A DNA stretch of 47,197 bases from JANQUM01 sp047630355 (GCA_047630355.1 JBLHXN010000015.1:1-47197); one strand, 5' to 3'; shown: positions 8,839 through 18,651, counted from the first letter of the stretch. The notes: generated from the sequence alone by a model not told the origin. Made by a program: numbers and translations.

Positions 8839-9936
8839 ATGGATAGTAATCTTAAAGAACAGGAAGTTTCTACCAAAGAATTTCTCACCGAAACCGCAAA
8901 GTTTTTCCAAAATATTGGTAAAAGCTGGCGTTTACTGATGATTGGTCTACTTTCGGGAGCCATTATCAGTTTTGTGATGGATATTGTAAACGAAAAAGAA
9001 ACAAATTACATCGCAACGGTAAGCTTTAATCTTGATATCGGTGGAGGTAGTAGTCAGAGTATGAATCAGATGTCTGGCTTCGCAACAGCTTTCGGGGTTG
9101 GTGGTTTTCAACAAAATCAGAGTGGGGACTTGTTAAGCGGTGCCAATTTTCCTACGTTAGCCAAATCAAGAATTGTTTTTGAAAAGGCTTTGATGACCAA
9201 CGTAATTGTGGAAGGTGATACCATGCTGATGGCCAACTACTATAAAGACAGCAGCGATATTGAAAATACGGAATGGGCGGGAGGGCTCTTCAAGAAACCT
9301 AAAGAAAAGTTTATCGATTATCGGTTCGTCCAAAAATCTCCCGACGAATTTACCCCTGATGAGAACGAGGTAATAACTTCACTTTACACTCATTTATACG
9401 ATAAGACAAATTTTGAAGGTGTAAACAGCAGTTCGTTAACGCAGCTTTCTGTGGTAAGCACCAATGATATTTTGGCTAAGGTATGGGCGGAAACTTTGTT
9501 AAAAACAACGGAAAGTTTTTACAAAGAAGTGAAAACGCAAAAGACTCGTAATATGCTCGTTGAGCAGGAAAGTAGGTTAGATAGCCTCCGTAGTCTGATG
9601 AATGGAACAGATAGCCAATTGGCTAGTCTAACGTTCCGAAATCCTAATATTGTAAACCCAAATGCTCAGATGAGACAGCAGCAAGTTGGGAGAAATAACA
9701 ACTTCTACAGCACTCAGTATTATACTCAGTTAGCAAATGTGGAGTCTCTTAATCGGTTGTTGACAGAACAAACGCCGATTTTTACAATTATTGATCCTAT
9801 TCGACTGCCGCTAATGGTTTATTCAGGCGGCTTGGGGCAGAGTTATAAACTTGGTAGTATTTTAGGTTTGGTGATAAGTCTTGTCATTGCAATCGTTCTG
9901 AATACTTACCGTGAAATTGTTGGTGAAGAAAAATAA
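8839..9936 (+). CDS. Wzz/chain-length-determinant family inner-membrane protein
   Basis: 365 residues with two membrane segments: one near residues 30-50 (RLLMIGLLSGAIISFVMDIV) and one near 338-354 (LGSILGLVISLVIAIVL), flanking a long periplasmic region with a helical stretch (SRLDSLRSLMNGTDSQLASL). This is the polysaccharide co-polymerase layout. There is no C-terminal Walker kinase, so it is not a tyrosine autokinase fusion. It starts 9 bases after the wza-like stop. In ABC-dependent export such proteins bridge the inner-membrane transporter and the Wza channel. Sequence conservation in this family is low, so the call rests on topology and neighbours. Confidence 0.8.
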   Translation: MDSNLKEQEVSTKEFLTETAKFFQNIGKSWRLLMIGLLSGAIISFVMDIVNEKETNYIATVSFNLDIGGGSSQSMNQMSGFATAFGVGGFQQNQSGDLLSGANFPTLAKSRIVFEKALMTNVIVEGDTMLMANYYKDSSDIENTEWAGGLFKKPKEKFIDYRFVQKSPDEFTPDENEVITSLYTHLYDKTNFEGVNSSSLTQLSVVSTNDILAKVWAETLLKTTESFYKEVKTQKTRNMLVEQESRLDSLRSLMNGTDSQLASLTFRNPNIVNPNAQMRQQQVGRNNNFYSTQYYTQLANVESLNRLLTEQTPIFTIIDPIRLPLMVYSGGLGQSYKLGSILGLVISLVIAIVLNTYREIVGEEK

Positions 9937-9941
9937 AACTT

Positions 9942-10802
9942 ATGGATTCGTCTTCGAAAGAAGTATTAATATCAAACGGTAAATCGGCACTTCATTACTG
10001 GAGGGAAATTTGGCAAAGCCGGGAGTTATTTTGGATACTCGCTAAGCGTGACATTTTAGTTCGGTACAAACAGACCGTTCTGGGTGTTGCCTGGAGTATA
10101 ATTAGGCCGTTACTGACCGCTTTAGTGATGGTTTTCGCTTTTGGTAAAATTGCCAAACTCGACGAGGATACAAGTATTGCGTATATGCTTGTTGTGATGC
10201 CTGGCGTAATTGTGTGGTTATTCTTCTCACAATCATTAGCTCAGATAAGTAATTCTATTGTGGGTAATACAAACTTGGTTTCCAAGGTCTATTTTCCCCG
10301 TTTGATAGTTCCGCTAAGTTCATTAATGATTGGTCTGCTAGACGCCATGATTGCGTTTGGGCTTTTCGTTCTTCTTTGTTTTTGGTATCAATATATCCCT
10401 GATTGGAAGATAATATTTGCCCCTGTCTTCATGTTCTTAGCTTATATGGGTGCGTTCGGCTTTGGTCTTATCGCTGCTGTATTAAATGTAAAATACCGGG
10501 ATATTGGTCAAATAATTCCTTTCATGATCCAATTTGGATACTTCGTTTCCCCAATCGCTTATACAAGTGAATTGGTTCAAACTAACTTGAGTCAAACGTC
10601 GTACGGAGATTGGTTTTACCTCTTATACACCATAAATCCGGTAGCAGGTTCTATTGACGGTTTACGTTGGAGCTTGTTGGGTGATTTTTCTGCATTCAAC
10701 TTTCAAAGTTTTATTTCATTAGTTATTTTTGACATCGTTACGCTTGTCATATCAATTCGGATGTTCCGTAAAAATGAGAACTCCTTCGTTGACTACATCT
10801 AA
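9942..10802 (+). CDS. Polysaccharide ABC transporter permease (Wzm-like)
   Basis: 286 residues with six predicted hydrophobic segments and the ABC-2 signature region ILAKRDILVRYKQTVLGVAW near the N-terminus, followed by a cytoplasmic-facing interface helix and KYRDIGQIIPFMIQFGYFVSP later on. This is typical of O-antigen/teichoic-type exporters (Wzm/TagG). It pairs with the ATPase encoded 9 bases downstream. The substrate would be a lipid-linked polysaccharide moved to the periplasmic face. No glycosyltransferases lie in the window, so synthesis must be encoded elsewhere. Confidence 0.92.
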   Translation: MDSSSKEVLISNGKSALHYWREIWQSRELFWILAKRDILVRYKQTVLGVAWSIIRPLLTALVMVFAFGKIAKLDEDTSIAYMLVVMPGVIVWLFFSQSLAQISNSIVGNTNLVSKVYFPRLIVPLSSLMIGLLDAMIAFGLFVLLCFWYQYIPDWKIIFAPVFMFLAYMGAFGFGLIAAVLNVKYRDIGQIIPFMIQFGYFVSPIAYTSELVQTNLSQTSYGDWFYLLYTINPVAGSIDGLRWSLLGDFSAFNFQSFISLVIFDIVTLVISIRMFRKNENSFVDYI

Positions 10803-10811
10803 AAAGTACAT

Positions 10812-12047
10812 ATGTCCGTTATTTCAGTAAATAATATTTCTAAAAAATATATTATTAAGCACCAAAGCAAGCAACAGGCAAATGTCAAGCATGCGATGTC
10901 GGGTTTTCCCAAAGCACTTTTTGGAAACAAGAAAACTGAAGACGAAGAATTTTGGGCATTGACCGATATCAGCTTTGAAGTTGAACAAGGTGATCGCCTC
11001 GGTTTGATTGGATCAAACGGTGCGGGAAAATCAACACTACTTAAGATCTTGAGTCGAATTACCGAACCCACCTCTGGCAATATCCGTATGAAAGGTCGTT
11101 TGGCTAGTCTATTAGAGGTAGGGACCGGTTTTCACCAAGAACTGACCGGGAGGGAAAATATATACCTTAACGGTGCGATTTTGGGAATGCGAAGAACCGA
11201 AATCAAAAAGCACTTTGATGCCATTGTTGATTTTGCCGGAATCGAGCGTTTTCTTGATACTCCCGTAAAGCGTTATTCTTCAGGCATGTACGTTCGGCTT
11301 GGTTTCGCCATTGCCGCCCATTTAGAACCAGAAATTCTGATTGTTGATGAGGTATTAGCGGTTGGGGATGCTGATTTCCAAAAAAAGAGTCTGGGCAAGA
11401 TGAAAGACGTTTCTAACAGCGGTCGGACACTTCTTTTCGTCAGTCACAACCTTACGGCTGTTCAGGGACTCTGTAATAAGGGAGCTTTTTTACAACACGG
11501 TAAACTGAAAAGTTTCGGAGAGGTTGGAAACGTAATCAATGAATATGTACAGAGCGTTTCAAAGTTCAAGTTGTCTCAAACTTGGGCAACTCCTGAAATT
11601 GCTCCGGGAACGGATGATATTCGGATAAAAAGAATTGAAATAAAACCAACAGTTGAGCTTAAAACGAGTTATATAGATGTACGAATTCCGCTTAAGATAG
11701 AGCTTGAGTTTTGGAGCATGATTGAAGATGCTGATTTAAATATTAGCGTATTTCTCTACACAATGGCGGGCGAATGTATTTTCAATATTGGAAGTAGTCC
11801 CAAGAATATGAAAAAGGGAATTGTCAGAGGTGAGGTAGATATACCGGGCAGTTTCCTCAATGATGGATCGTACTATTTGTCGGTAATGATCGTGAAAGAT
11901 TCAGCAACTCCGCTGTTTTTCTTCGAAGATGCAATCGCCTTTGAAATTCAGGATTTTCGGGAGGAAACAGCTTGGTACGGAAAGTGGCCCGGGGCAATAC
12001 GTCCGTTATTTATTCCGGTAAATACGTGGCAACAAGAACTTTTATAA
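10812..12047 (+). CDS. Polysaccharide ABC transporter ATPase with C-terminal glycan-binding domain (Wzt-like)
   Basis: The ATPase has Walker A GSNGAGKST (about 67-75), the signature RYSSGMYVRLGFA (about 154-166), Walker B ILIVDEVLAVGD (from 175) and the switch histidine in LLFVSHNL (212). A linker leads to a beta-rich region from about 260 to 411 (IKRIEIKP, PLKIELEFWS, GEVDIPGSFLNDGSYYLSVM) that fits Wzt_C. In characterised systems this domain binds the modified non-reducing end of a finished O-polysaccharide. The substrate here is therefore likely to be a capped glycan built in the cytoplasm (inference). Length 411 fits the two-domain form. Confidence 0.93.
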   Translation: MSVISVNNISKKYIIKHQSKQQANVKHAMSGFPKALFGNKKTEDEEFWALTDISFEVEQGDRLGLIGSNGAGKSTLLKILSRITEPTSGNIRMKGRLASLLEVGTGFHQELTGRENIYLNGAILGMRRTEIKKHFDAIVDFAGIERFLDTPVKRYSSGMYVRLGFAIAAHLEPEILIVDEVLAVGDADFQKKSLGKMKDVSNSGRTLLFVSHNLTAVQGLCNKGAFLQHGKLKSFGEVGNVINEYVQSVSKFKLSQTWATPEIAPGTDDIRIKRIEIKPTVELKTSYIDVRIPLKIELEFWSMIEDADLNISVFLYTMAGECIFNIGSSPKNMKKGIVRGEVDIPGSFLNDGSYYLSVMIVKDSATPLFFFEDAIAFEIQDFREETAWYGKWPGAIRPLFIPVNTWQQELL

Positions 12048-12057
12048 TTTTAGTTAA

Positions 12058-14466
12058 ATGGGTAAGCAGGCATTAAATAATTTCGTAGGATGTAAGACTT
12101 TTCTCACCGCACTTTTTGTGTTTGTCGTTACTATTTCAAACGGTCAACAGATAAAAGCACCGGTGGAATCCAGAGAGTTCGCAATGACACTGCTCAACCT
12201 CGAGGAAAGCGACCCAAATCACGGATTATCCTGGATAAATGAAATGTACATTTCGGGAGTGAGAACAATCATTCTTACGGTGAGATGGGATATGGTTTAT
12301 GTGGATTCAAAATCAAATGCCGATTGGCAGCTTTTTGATAAGCAAATGAAGTTGATTTCTCAACTTGGCATGAAAGCAGGATTGAGAATACACCTTGGAC
12401 GTAAAAGGCTAAAATGGGATGGATTCTGGACGGACGAAGAAATTATGCGGGATTTTAAAGGTATTCCCTCGATTGTCGGATACGCTGAATCTCATTTTTC
12501 CTACTCAAGCGAACGAGCTACAAATAAAGCTAATGACTTCATAAAAGAGGTTTGCGAACGTTATAAATCCTACCAACAAAGTGGAAATATCCTTTTTGTG
12601 AATGTTTCTACCACACAGGATCAGGAAGCCGGATTCTTTTACCGCAATCAGGAACCAACCGAAAGTATTTCCTACGCTTCTCTTTATGACTTTTCAAAAC
12701 CCGCCTTGGCTGATTTACAACGTCAGATGGAAGAAAAGTACGAAAACGTAAATACACTGAATAAATACTGGATAACGAAATATACTAAGTTTTCGCAAGC
12801 TGCTCCGTACATTACCAAATGGAATCCCCGAACATCGTTTATTGGTAAACGTGGCAAAGACTTTTATATGGCAAGGAATTACCAGTTAAAAAACTTTCTC
12901 AAAATTACCGGGGACGTAATCAAAAGCGTAGACCCCAATTATAAAGTCTGTTATGATTTTGGCTCATTAACAGATATTGGTAGTGATCTGCGTGGTACAT
13001 TTAGTGCTACTTCATTGGCTGAGCATTGCGATATTCTAAAACATAACGACGAACGTAGAGAATGGTCTTTTGATATTTTAGCCCATAATGTGAATAAACC
13101 ATTATATAATGAGATATATCCGCAAGATAGGTATTCGATACAGGACATGGTAAACCTCACAGACTGGTATTTTGAGAATGGCTCGTCCTTAGTTACTTAT
13201 TTAGTTGCAAGTGATGAACACGCTCGAAAATTCAAGCAAGTTCTTGCTCAGACAAAACGGTGGTATAATGAACCAATCAGACCAATAGTTGCTGAGAAGA
13301 AGATGGATATATATGTTTCTCAGTTAATTGATAATTACCAAAAAGTGTTTGACCGGTGGCAAAGTGTTTCTAAAAATGGGACAATTAAAGTAGCTGTTGA
13401 TTTGAAAGAGGATGTTCTTGAAGTTGAAAAAATAGAGATTCTACCTTACAAGTCACCGCAAGAACTCGCCACTTTGTACGGCTATTATACACCTGATGAC
13501 GATACTCATCAGGGTACCGGAAATGGTGAAGGCGTTGTAGTAAATCCTCCGCCATCACCGGGTACGAGTGATACGACTAATAGTCTACCTTATGCACTTC
13601 GTAAGTTTACTCCTGAGCCACTCATAGTAAAAGAATCATTTCGCACTTCGTTGGATAACGATATATTCCTTGATGTAGATGGTTATATTTCCACTATAGA
13701 GTTAGTAAGCGGCCCCAAGTGGCTGACCTTTCATCCAGAAGGATTCTTTTTTACCGGGCAGCCGCCTGAGTTAGGAAAATTTGATGTCAGATTACGTGCT
13801 TACGATAATCGGGGGGCTTGGGTGGAGGACTCATTCATATTCGAGGTAGTTCGACCAACTATTAATTTCACAATTATTGAAGCCAATTATTTCGATGTTC
13901 CAATAATAGAATGGGCAAGTCTTGTTGATAAGCAAGTACTGTACATAGATGAACTTCCTCAATTTATGAATTTTACAGCCGAGTGCAATGTAGACTCCAT
14001 TACCATGGATTTTGAAATGACTGGTCCTTTCTATAAAAAGAACTTATCAGAGCGTTTGCCATTCAGCTTATTTGGCGAGGGTAGGGGGTATTATCCACCA
14101 GAAGGAACTTACCAACTTACGGCGTCGGCTCTCAAAAGAGACTCCGTAATTACCACAAATTCAATCTCGTTCACTTTGCTCGCAAACAGAAATTCGGATA
14201 AGCCAACCGAATGGTTAACTTACCCGAATCCTTTTATAGATGTATGTAATGTGAAAGTACCAGCTGATGTTGATCCGACAAACATCTCATTCAAATTAGT
14301 TGACTTGAGCGGGCGTGTGAGTAATATTGACGACAGCCAGATAACTTCTGTGGAGGAAACCAAATACATCAACTTGCGAAAAAACCACTTGCAGCAAGGA
14401 GCATATTTTCTTCAAGCTATTTTGGACGGTGAAGTAGTTTACCAGTTCAAAATCTTCAAAAAGTAA
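12058..14466 (+). CDS. Secreted T9SS cargo protein with glycoside-hydrolase-like barrel and Ig/cadherin-like module
   Basis: The 802-residue protein has a signal peptide (TFLTALFVFVVTISNGQ). Residues about 40-420 resemble a GH42/clan A type TIM barrel: ISGVRTIILTVRWDMVYV, LGMKAGLRIHLG, a TTQDQEAGFFY segment (Glu190 candidate acid/base) and KPLYNEIYPQDR (Glu352 candidate nucleophile). A Pro/Gly/Thr linker leads to a putative Ig/dystroglycan-cadherin-like domain (about 520-600, GPKWLTFHPEGFFFTGQPP). The C-terminus is a type A T9SS sorting tail (WLTYPNPFIDVCNV ... LQQGAYFLQAI ... FKIFKK). It is the last gene of the exporter operon, 10 bases behind the ATPase. Activity is not certain; the catalytic residues are inferred by eye. 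Confidence 0.72.
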   Translation: MGKQALNNFVGCKTFLTALFVFVVTISNGQQIKAPVESREFAMTLLNLEESDPNHGLSWINEMYISGVRTIILTVRWDMVYVDSKSNADWQLFDKQMKLISQLGMKAGLRIHLGRKRLKWDGFWTDEEIMRDFKGIPSIVGYAESHFSYSSERATNKANDFIKEVCERYKSYQQSGNILFVNVSTTQDQEAGFFYRNQEPTESISYASLYDFSKPALADLQRQMEEKYENVNTLNKYWITKYTKFSQAAPYITKWNPRTSFIGKRGKDFYMARNYQLKNFLKITGDVIKSVDPNYKVCYDFGSLTDIGSDLRGTFSATSLAEHCDILKHNDERREWSFDILAHNVNKPLYNEIYPQDRYSIQDMVNLTDWYFENGSSLVTYLVASDEHARKFKQVLAQTKRWYNEPIRPIVAEKKMDIYVSQLIDNYQKVFDRWQSVSKNGTIKVAVDLKEDVLEVEKIEILPYKSPQELATLYGYYTPDDDTHQGTGNGEGVVVNPPPSPGTSDTTNSLPYALRKFTPEPLIVKESFRTSLDNDIFLDVDGYISTIELVSGPKWLTFHPEGFFFTGQPPELGKFDVRLRAYDNRGAWVEDSFIFEVVRPTINFTIIEANYFDVPIIEWASLVDKQVLYIDELPQFMNFTAECNVDSITMDFEMTGPFYKKNLSERLPFSLFGEGRGYYPPEGTYQLTASALKRDSVITTNSISFTLLANRNSDKPTEWLTYPNPFIDVCNVKVPADVDPTNISFKLVDLSGRVSNIDDSQITSVEETKYINLRKNHLQQGAYFLQAILDGEVVYQFKIFKK

Positions 14467-15924
14467 TTAGGTTATAATTCCGTTTACTACTTTACCTGCT
14501 ACGTCTGTTAATCGGTAACGGCGTCCTAAATGTTTGTAAGTGAGTTGCTCGTGATCTAAGCCCATTAAGTGCATAATTGTGGCGTGGAAATCATTCACAT
14601 GAACAGGATTCTCGGTGATATTATAACCAAACTCATCCGTTTCTCCGTAAACCATTCCCGGCTTTACTCCACCGCCCGCCATCCAAATCGAATAGGCTCT
14701 TGGGTGGTGATCACGACCGTAATTTTCTTCGCTAAATTTGCCCTGACAGTAATTTGTTCGTCCAAACTCTCCGCCCCATATTACGAGCGTTTCATCAAGC
14801 ATTCCGCGTTGTTTCAAATCTTTTACTAAAGCTGCTGAAGCCCGGTCAACGTCAAGGGCTTGCATAGGCATTTCGCCTGTCATGTTCCCGTGCTGATCCC
14901 AGCCTTGGTGGTAAAGTTGTACAAAGCGTACACCTGACTCTGATAGCTTTCTTGCAAGTAATGCGTTTGCGGCGTACGTACCGGGCACTAAGCACTCTGG
15001 TCCGTACATTTTTATGATATGATCGGGTTCTTTTGATAAGTCTGTTAACTCAGGTACGGCGGTTTGCATTCGATACGCCATCTCGTACTGCTTTACTTTT
15101 GCCTGTACTTCGGGATCACCATTCTTTTCAAAACCTAAATGGTTAAGCTCCGCTAAGTTATCAAGCATCCTTCTTCGACCGATTTTATCCATGCTTTCTC
15201 GGTCGTTCAAATAAAGAATTGGATCATCGCCGCTACTAAAAACTACGCCTTGGTGCGTAGAATCAAGGAAGCCGTTTGTCCATAATTTAGAGTAAACTCC
15301 CTGACCATTACCTTTGCCTTTAGAGAGTAGAACGCAAAAAGCGGGTAGGTTTTGGTTTTCGCTACCTAAGCCATAACTCATCCAGGCCCCCATACTTGGG
15401 CGATTCCCGACTTGTGCTCCTGTCTGCATAAATGTTAACGCAGGGTCATGGTTAATTGCCTCCGTGTGCATTGATTTTATTACGCAGATTTCATCTGAAA
15501 TACTTGCGATATTTGGAAATAATTCACTAATCCAGGCTCCTGATTTCCCGTGTTGGGCGAATTTGAAATACGAACCAATCAGCGGAAATTTGTTTTGATC
15601 TGCGGTCATCCCCGTTAGCCGTTGACCATTACGAATGGATTCGGGTAATTCCTGTCCCGCCATTTTATTTAGCGTGGGTTTGTAATCAAAACTCTCCAAT
15701 TGACTCGGTGCACCGTTTTGAAACAAGTAGATTACCCGCTTTGCTTTAGGAGCAAAATGAGCGATGCCAAGAGGTAATTCCGCTCCTGCATCAGCAGCTT
15801 TACCAGTGAATAATTCTGGTACTAATAGCGAGCCCAAAGCAACACTGCCCAAACCAACGGCCGAACGGCCTAAGAATTGACGACGGGTTACGTTAAACTT
15901 ATGATCTAAAAATTCTTTTGACAT
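14467..15924 (-). CDS. DUF1501 family protein, Tat-exported
   Basis: 485 residues. The N-terminus has a twin-arginine motif (FNVTRRQFLGRSAVGLG, Arg14-Arg15) followed by a hydrophobic stretch. The body matches DUF1501: KRVIYLFQNGAPSQLESFDYKP, MHTEAINHDPALTFMQTG, LPAFCVLLSKG, VRFVQLYHQGWDQHGN, LVIWGGEFGRTNY and DHHPRAYSIWMAGGGVKPG. The family is distantly related to alkaline-phosphatase/sulfatase folds; its substrate is not established. It forms an operon with the upstream PSCyt1 gene (21 bases apart), the standard partner. Its stop codon immediately abuts the stop of the convergent T9SS gene, with no gap. Confidence 0.92.
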   Translation of the reverse strand: MSKEFLDHKFNVTRRQFLGRSAVGLGSVALGSLLVPELFTGKAADAGAELPLGIAHFAPKAKRVIYLFQNGAPSQLESFDYKPTLNKMAGQELPESIRNGQRLTGMTADQNKFPLIGSYFKFAQHGKSGAWISELFPNIASISDEICVIKSMHTEAINHDPALTFMQTGAQVGNRPSMGAWMSYGLGSENQNLPAFCVLLSKGKGNGQGVYSKLWTNGFLDSTHQGVVFSSGDDPILYLNDRESMDKIGRRRMLDNLAELNHLGFEKNGDPEVQAKVKQYEMAYRMQTAVPELTDLSKEPDHIIKMYGPECLVPGTYAANALLARKLSESGVRFVQLYHQGWDQHGNMTGEMPMQALDVDRASAALVKDLKQRGMLDETLVIWGGEFGRTNYCQGKFSEENYGRDHHPRAYSIWMAGGGVKPGMVYGETDEFGYNITENPVHVNDFHATIMHLMGLDHEQLTYKHLGRRYRLTDVAGKVVNGIIT

Positions 15925-15945
15925 CTTTCTTATAGGTTGAATAAA

Positions 15946-18276
15946 TTAATTTCGTACGATTGCCTCTTCCATATTGTACATCATTTGTACGGTTTGCATA
16001 AAAGCAGCTGCTTTCGGAACGTTCTTGATTTTTGCGTGCGGAGCTTCGCCAATTTGTAATGTAGCTTCAGCTTTAGCAGGTTGCTGTTCAAAAAAGTCGA
16101 GTTCGGCACTGTAATACTGACCGATTATCTTCAATTCTTTATCGGTTGGTTGACGGCATATAATCTTACGGAAAGCTTCTGTAAGGTTTACTTTATTGTC
16201 AGTTGCTTTGTTGCTCAGTTTTTCTGCAATTACCCGCGATGCCTCCATAACGTGCGGGTCATTCATCATGACAAGTGCCTGCAAAGGCGTATTAGTTGAA
16301 CCACGTTGAACTTCACACTGATCGCGGTTACTAGCGTCAAAAATGAGCATCGTAGGAGGCGGAACAGTACGCTTGATAAATACGTACATTCCCCGACGGT
16401 AAATATCCTGACCTTTGTCCTGAATGTAACGCATCAACGAACCACGCCCGGAAGAAGCTACTTCCCAAAGTCCCTTAGGCTGGTAGGGCTTTATACTTGG
16501 CCCGCCTACTTCAGTATTTAATAAACCGCTACTTGCTAATACGTGATCTCGAATATTTTCCGCCATAAACCGCAGGCGTGATGCCCGTGCTAAATAGACA
16601 TTTTCAGGATCAATGGCTAAATGTTTTTCTGAGAGAACTGACGATTGTTTGTACGTTGATGAAAGAACCATTTTTTTAATGAGCCTCTTCACATCCCAGC
16701 CATTTTCTTGAAAATCCACGGCTAACCAATCCAATAATTCAGGGTGGGAAGGCAAATTACCTTGCATTCCGAAATCTCCGATTGATTTCACGATTCCTCT
16801 TCCGAAAAACTGACCCCATATCCGATTTACATAAACCCGGGAAGTAATTGGGTTTTCATCACTTAGCAACCAATCGGCTAAACCTGCTCGGTTTGGAGCG
16901 TACTTTGTGGTATCAAAGTCAAGGACACTTTTGGGCAAACCAAACGTAACTTCACGCCCGTGATTGTCATAAACACCTCTTTCCAAAATATAAGTTGGAC
17001 GAAGTTCCTTATCATCTTCCATGATCATAACCATGACATCAGACGTGTCCTTCTTGTTAATGAAATTTAAAATACCATTTACTTCCTTCGTTGATATTTT
17101 CATGTTGGGCGGATCAGCGAAAGATGCGTCAATGGTTCCGTAAATTCCTTTTTCTGGAACTTGATTAAAAAACGCAAAAGTTTTGTAGTACTCTTCCTGA
17201 CTAATAGGATCGTATTTATGGTCGTGGCAGTGAGCACATTCAAACGTCAAAGACAAGAATGCCTTCCCGAATGTGTTTGTCCGGTCGGTCACGTATTCGA
17301 TACGGTATTCTTCGTCAATTACGCCACCTTCCTGCGTGATCTTGTGATTGCGGTTAAATCCGGTTGCGAGTATTGATTCTTCATTGGCATTCGGAATCAT
17401 ATCTCCGGCTAATTGCCAACGAGCAAATTTTTCGTAAGAATAATTACTGTTGAATGCGTGAATGACCCAATCTCGCCAAGGCCACATCGTGCGAAGTCCA
17501 TCATCCTGATAACCGTGCGAATCGGCGTAGCGAGCCACGTCCAACCAAGAAGTAGCCATTTTTTCGCCGTAATGCTTTGAAGCCAGTAATTCGTCTATAA
17601 CTTTTTCGTAAGCATCGGGTGAATTATCTTTCAGAAACTTATCCTGTAATTCAAGCGAAGGCGGTAGTCCGGTCAAATCAAAACTAACTCGTTTTAACAG
17701 TGTTTCTTTATCTGCTTCTTCGTTTGGTTTCATTCCTTTACCACGCATTTTGGCGAAAGTAAAGTAGTCAATTTCGTTTGTAACAAAATCCTTATCGGCG
17801 TCCGGCAATTCTGATTTCTCTGGCGAAATAAATGCCCAGTGTGGTTTGTATTTTGCTCCTTGCTCAATCCACTTTTTTAGAATCTCGATTTCGAAACCTT
17901 TGAGGGCAAGATTGGATTCTGGCGGAGGCATTAATTCGGTCGAATCAGTAGAAATGATACGCTGAAAAAGTTCTGACTTATCCACGCTACCAGCCACAAT
18001 AGCGTGAGCTCCAGGATTCTCTTTTAGTGCAGCGTAAGCACCTTCTTCAGTATCGAGCCGTAGTCCCGCTTCCCGCTTATTCGCATCTGGACCGTGGCAG
18101 ACAAAGCACCGGTCAGAAAGTATTGGGCGAACATGGAAGTTATAATCAATTGTTTCGGGAACTTCGGCGAGTTGCTCTTCCACAGAAGAGGAATCCGAAC
18201 AGCTATATATTGCGGAAGTAAGTAAAATAGATAGGCTCGAAAGCAGCAGATAACCACGCTTTTGAAGGTAATTCAT
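15946..18276 (-). CDS. PSCyt1-DUF1549-DUF1553 lipoprotein (planctomycete-type cytochrome)
   Basis: 776 residues. A lipoprotein signal ends in SAIYSCSDSS (Cys26). The PSCyt1 cytochrome motif is VRPILSDRCFVCHGPDANK, with CFVCH at 57-61 for covalent haem. DUF1549 follows (RVSFDLTGLPPS, ATSWLDVARYADSHGY, WRDWVIHAFN), and a second CAHCHDHKYDPI segment. DUF1553 ends the protein (NPITSRVYVNRIWGQFFGRG, ASNRDQCEVQRGSTNTPLQAL). It is first in the two-gene operon with DUF1501. The pair is widespread in Planctomycetes, Verrucomicrobia and Cytophagales; polymer breakdown has been proposed, but the reaction is unknown. Confidence 0.93.
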   Translation of the reverse strand: MNYLQKRGYLLLSSLSILLTSAIYSCSDSSSVEEQLAEVPETIDYNFHVRPILSDRCFVCHGPDANKREAGLRLDTEEGAYAALKENPGAHAIVAGSVDKSELFQRIISTDSTELMPPPESNLALKGFEIEILKKWIEQGAKYKPHWAFISPEKSELPDADKDFVTNEIDYFTFAKMRGKGMKPNEEADKETLLKRVSFDLTGLPPSLELQDKFLKDNSPDAYEKVIDELLASKHYGEKMATSWLDVARYADSHGYQDDGLRTMWPWRDWVIHAFNSNYSYEKFARWQLAGDMIPNANEESILATGFNRNHKITQEGGVIDEEYRIEYVTDRTNTFGKAFLSLTFECAHCHDHKYDPISQEEYYKTFAFFNQVPEKGIYGTIDASFADPPNMKISTKEVNGILNFINKKDTSDVMVMIMEDDKELRPTYILERGVYDNHGREVTFGLPKSVLDFDTTKYAPNRAGLADWLLSDENPITSRVYVNRIWGQFFGRGIVKSIGDFGMQGNLPSHPELLDWLAVDFQENGWDVKRLIKKMVLSSTYKQSSVLSEKHLAIDPENVYLARASRLRFMAENIRDHVLASSGLLNTEVGGPSIKPYQPKGLWEVASSGRGSLMRYIQDKGQDIYRRGMYVFIKRTVPPPTMLIFDASNRDQCEVQRGSTNTPLQALVMMNDPHVMEASRVIAEKLSNKATDNKVNLTEAFRKIICRQPTDKELKIIGQYYSAELDFFEQQPAKAEATLQIGEAPHAKIKNVPKAAAFMQTVQMMYNMEEAIVRN

Positions 18277-18651
18277 ATATTGGTTTATTACTGAGTTGAA
18301 TAGATGATAAACAAATCTATTAAGTAATAGACGGATTTACAAGTGATATAGTTTGTGATTATTAAATTTTTTTAATAATTCTCCAAGGTGGGCATACTCT
18401 CCTGATAGTCAATGAGCGTTTTGATTAGTAAGTCGTTGAGGTCCGTTGTTTAATCAGTGTTTTCAATAGTATAATCATGCAATTATACCGTCTGATACCC
18501 TTGGTTGATGCATAGATTTACCGTGGCCTCATAGAGTCTGAAACCTGTGTAAATAATATTGATGGGCGGGCCGAAAATAATTATAAGCTTAAAACGGCTT
18601 TTCACTTATCAACCTGCTTGTGAAGAGGAAAAATCGTTTTGATTATGCATC
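18277..18651. other. Intergenic region, 375 bases, no gene seen
   Basis: Upstream of the PSCyt1 operon and downstream of the M14 peptidase. It contains one AT-only inverted repeat, attattaaa (18358-18366) with tttaataat (18371-18379), of uncertain meaning. No coding frame with a recognisable domain and no clear -7 element were found. Confidence 0.5.

Noticed and set aside
18358..18379. AT-only hairpin as a terminator
   Set aside because: It lies upstream of the PSCyt1 operon, far from any gene end, and the stem has no G or C pairs.
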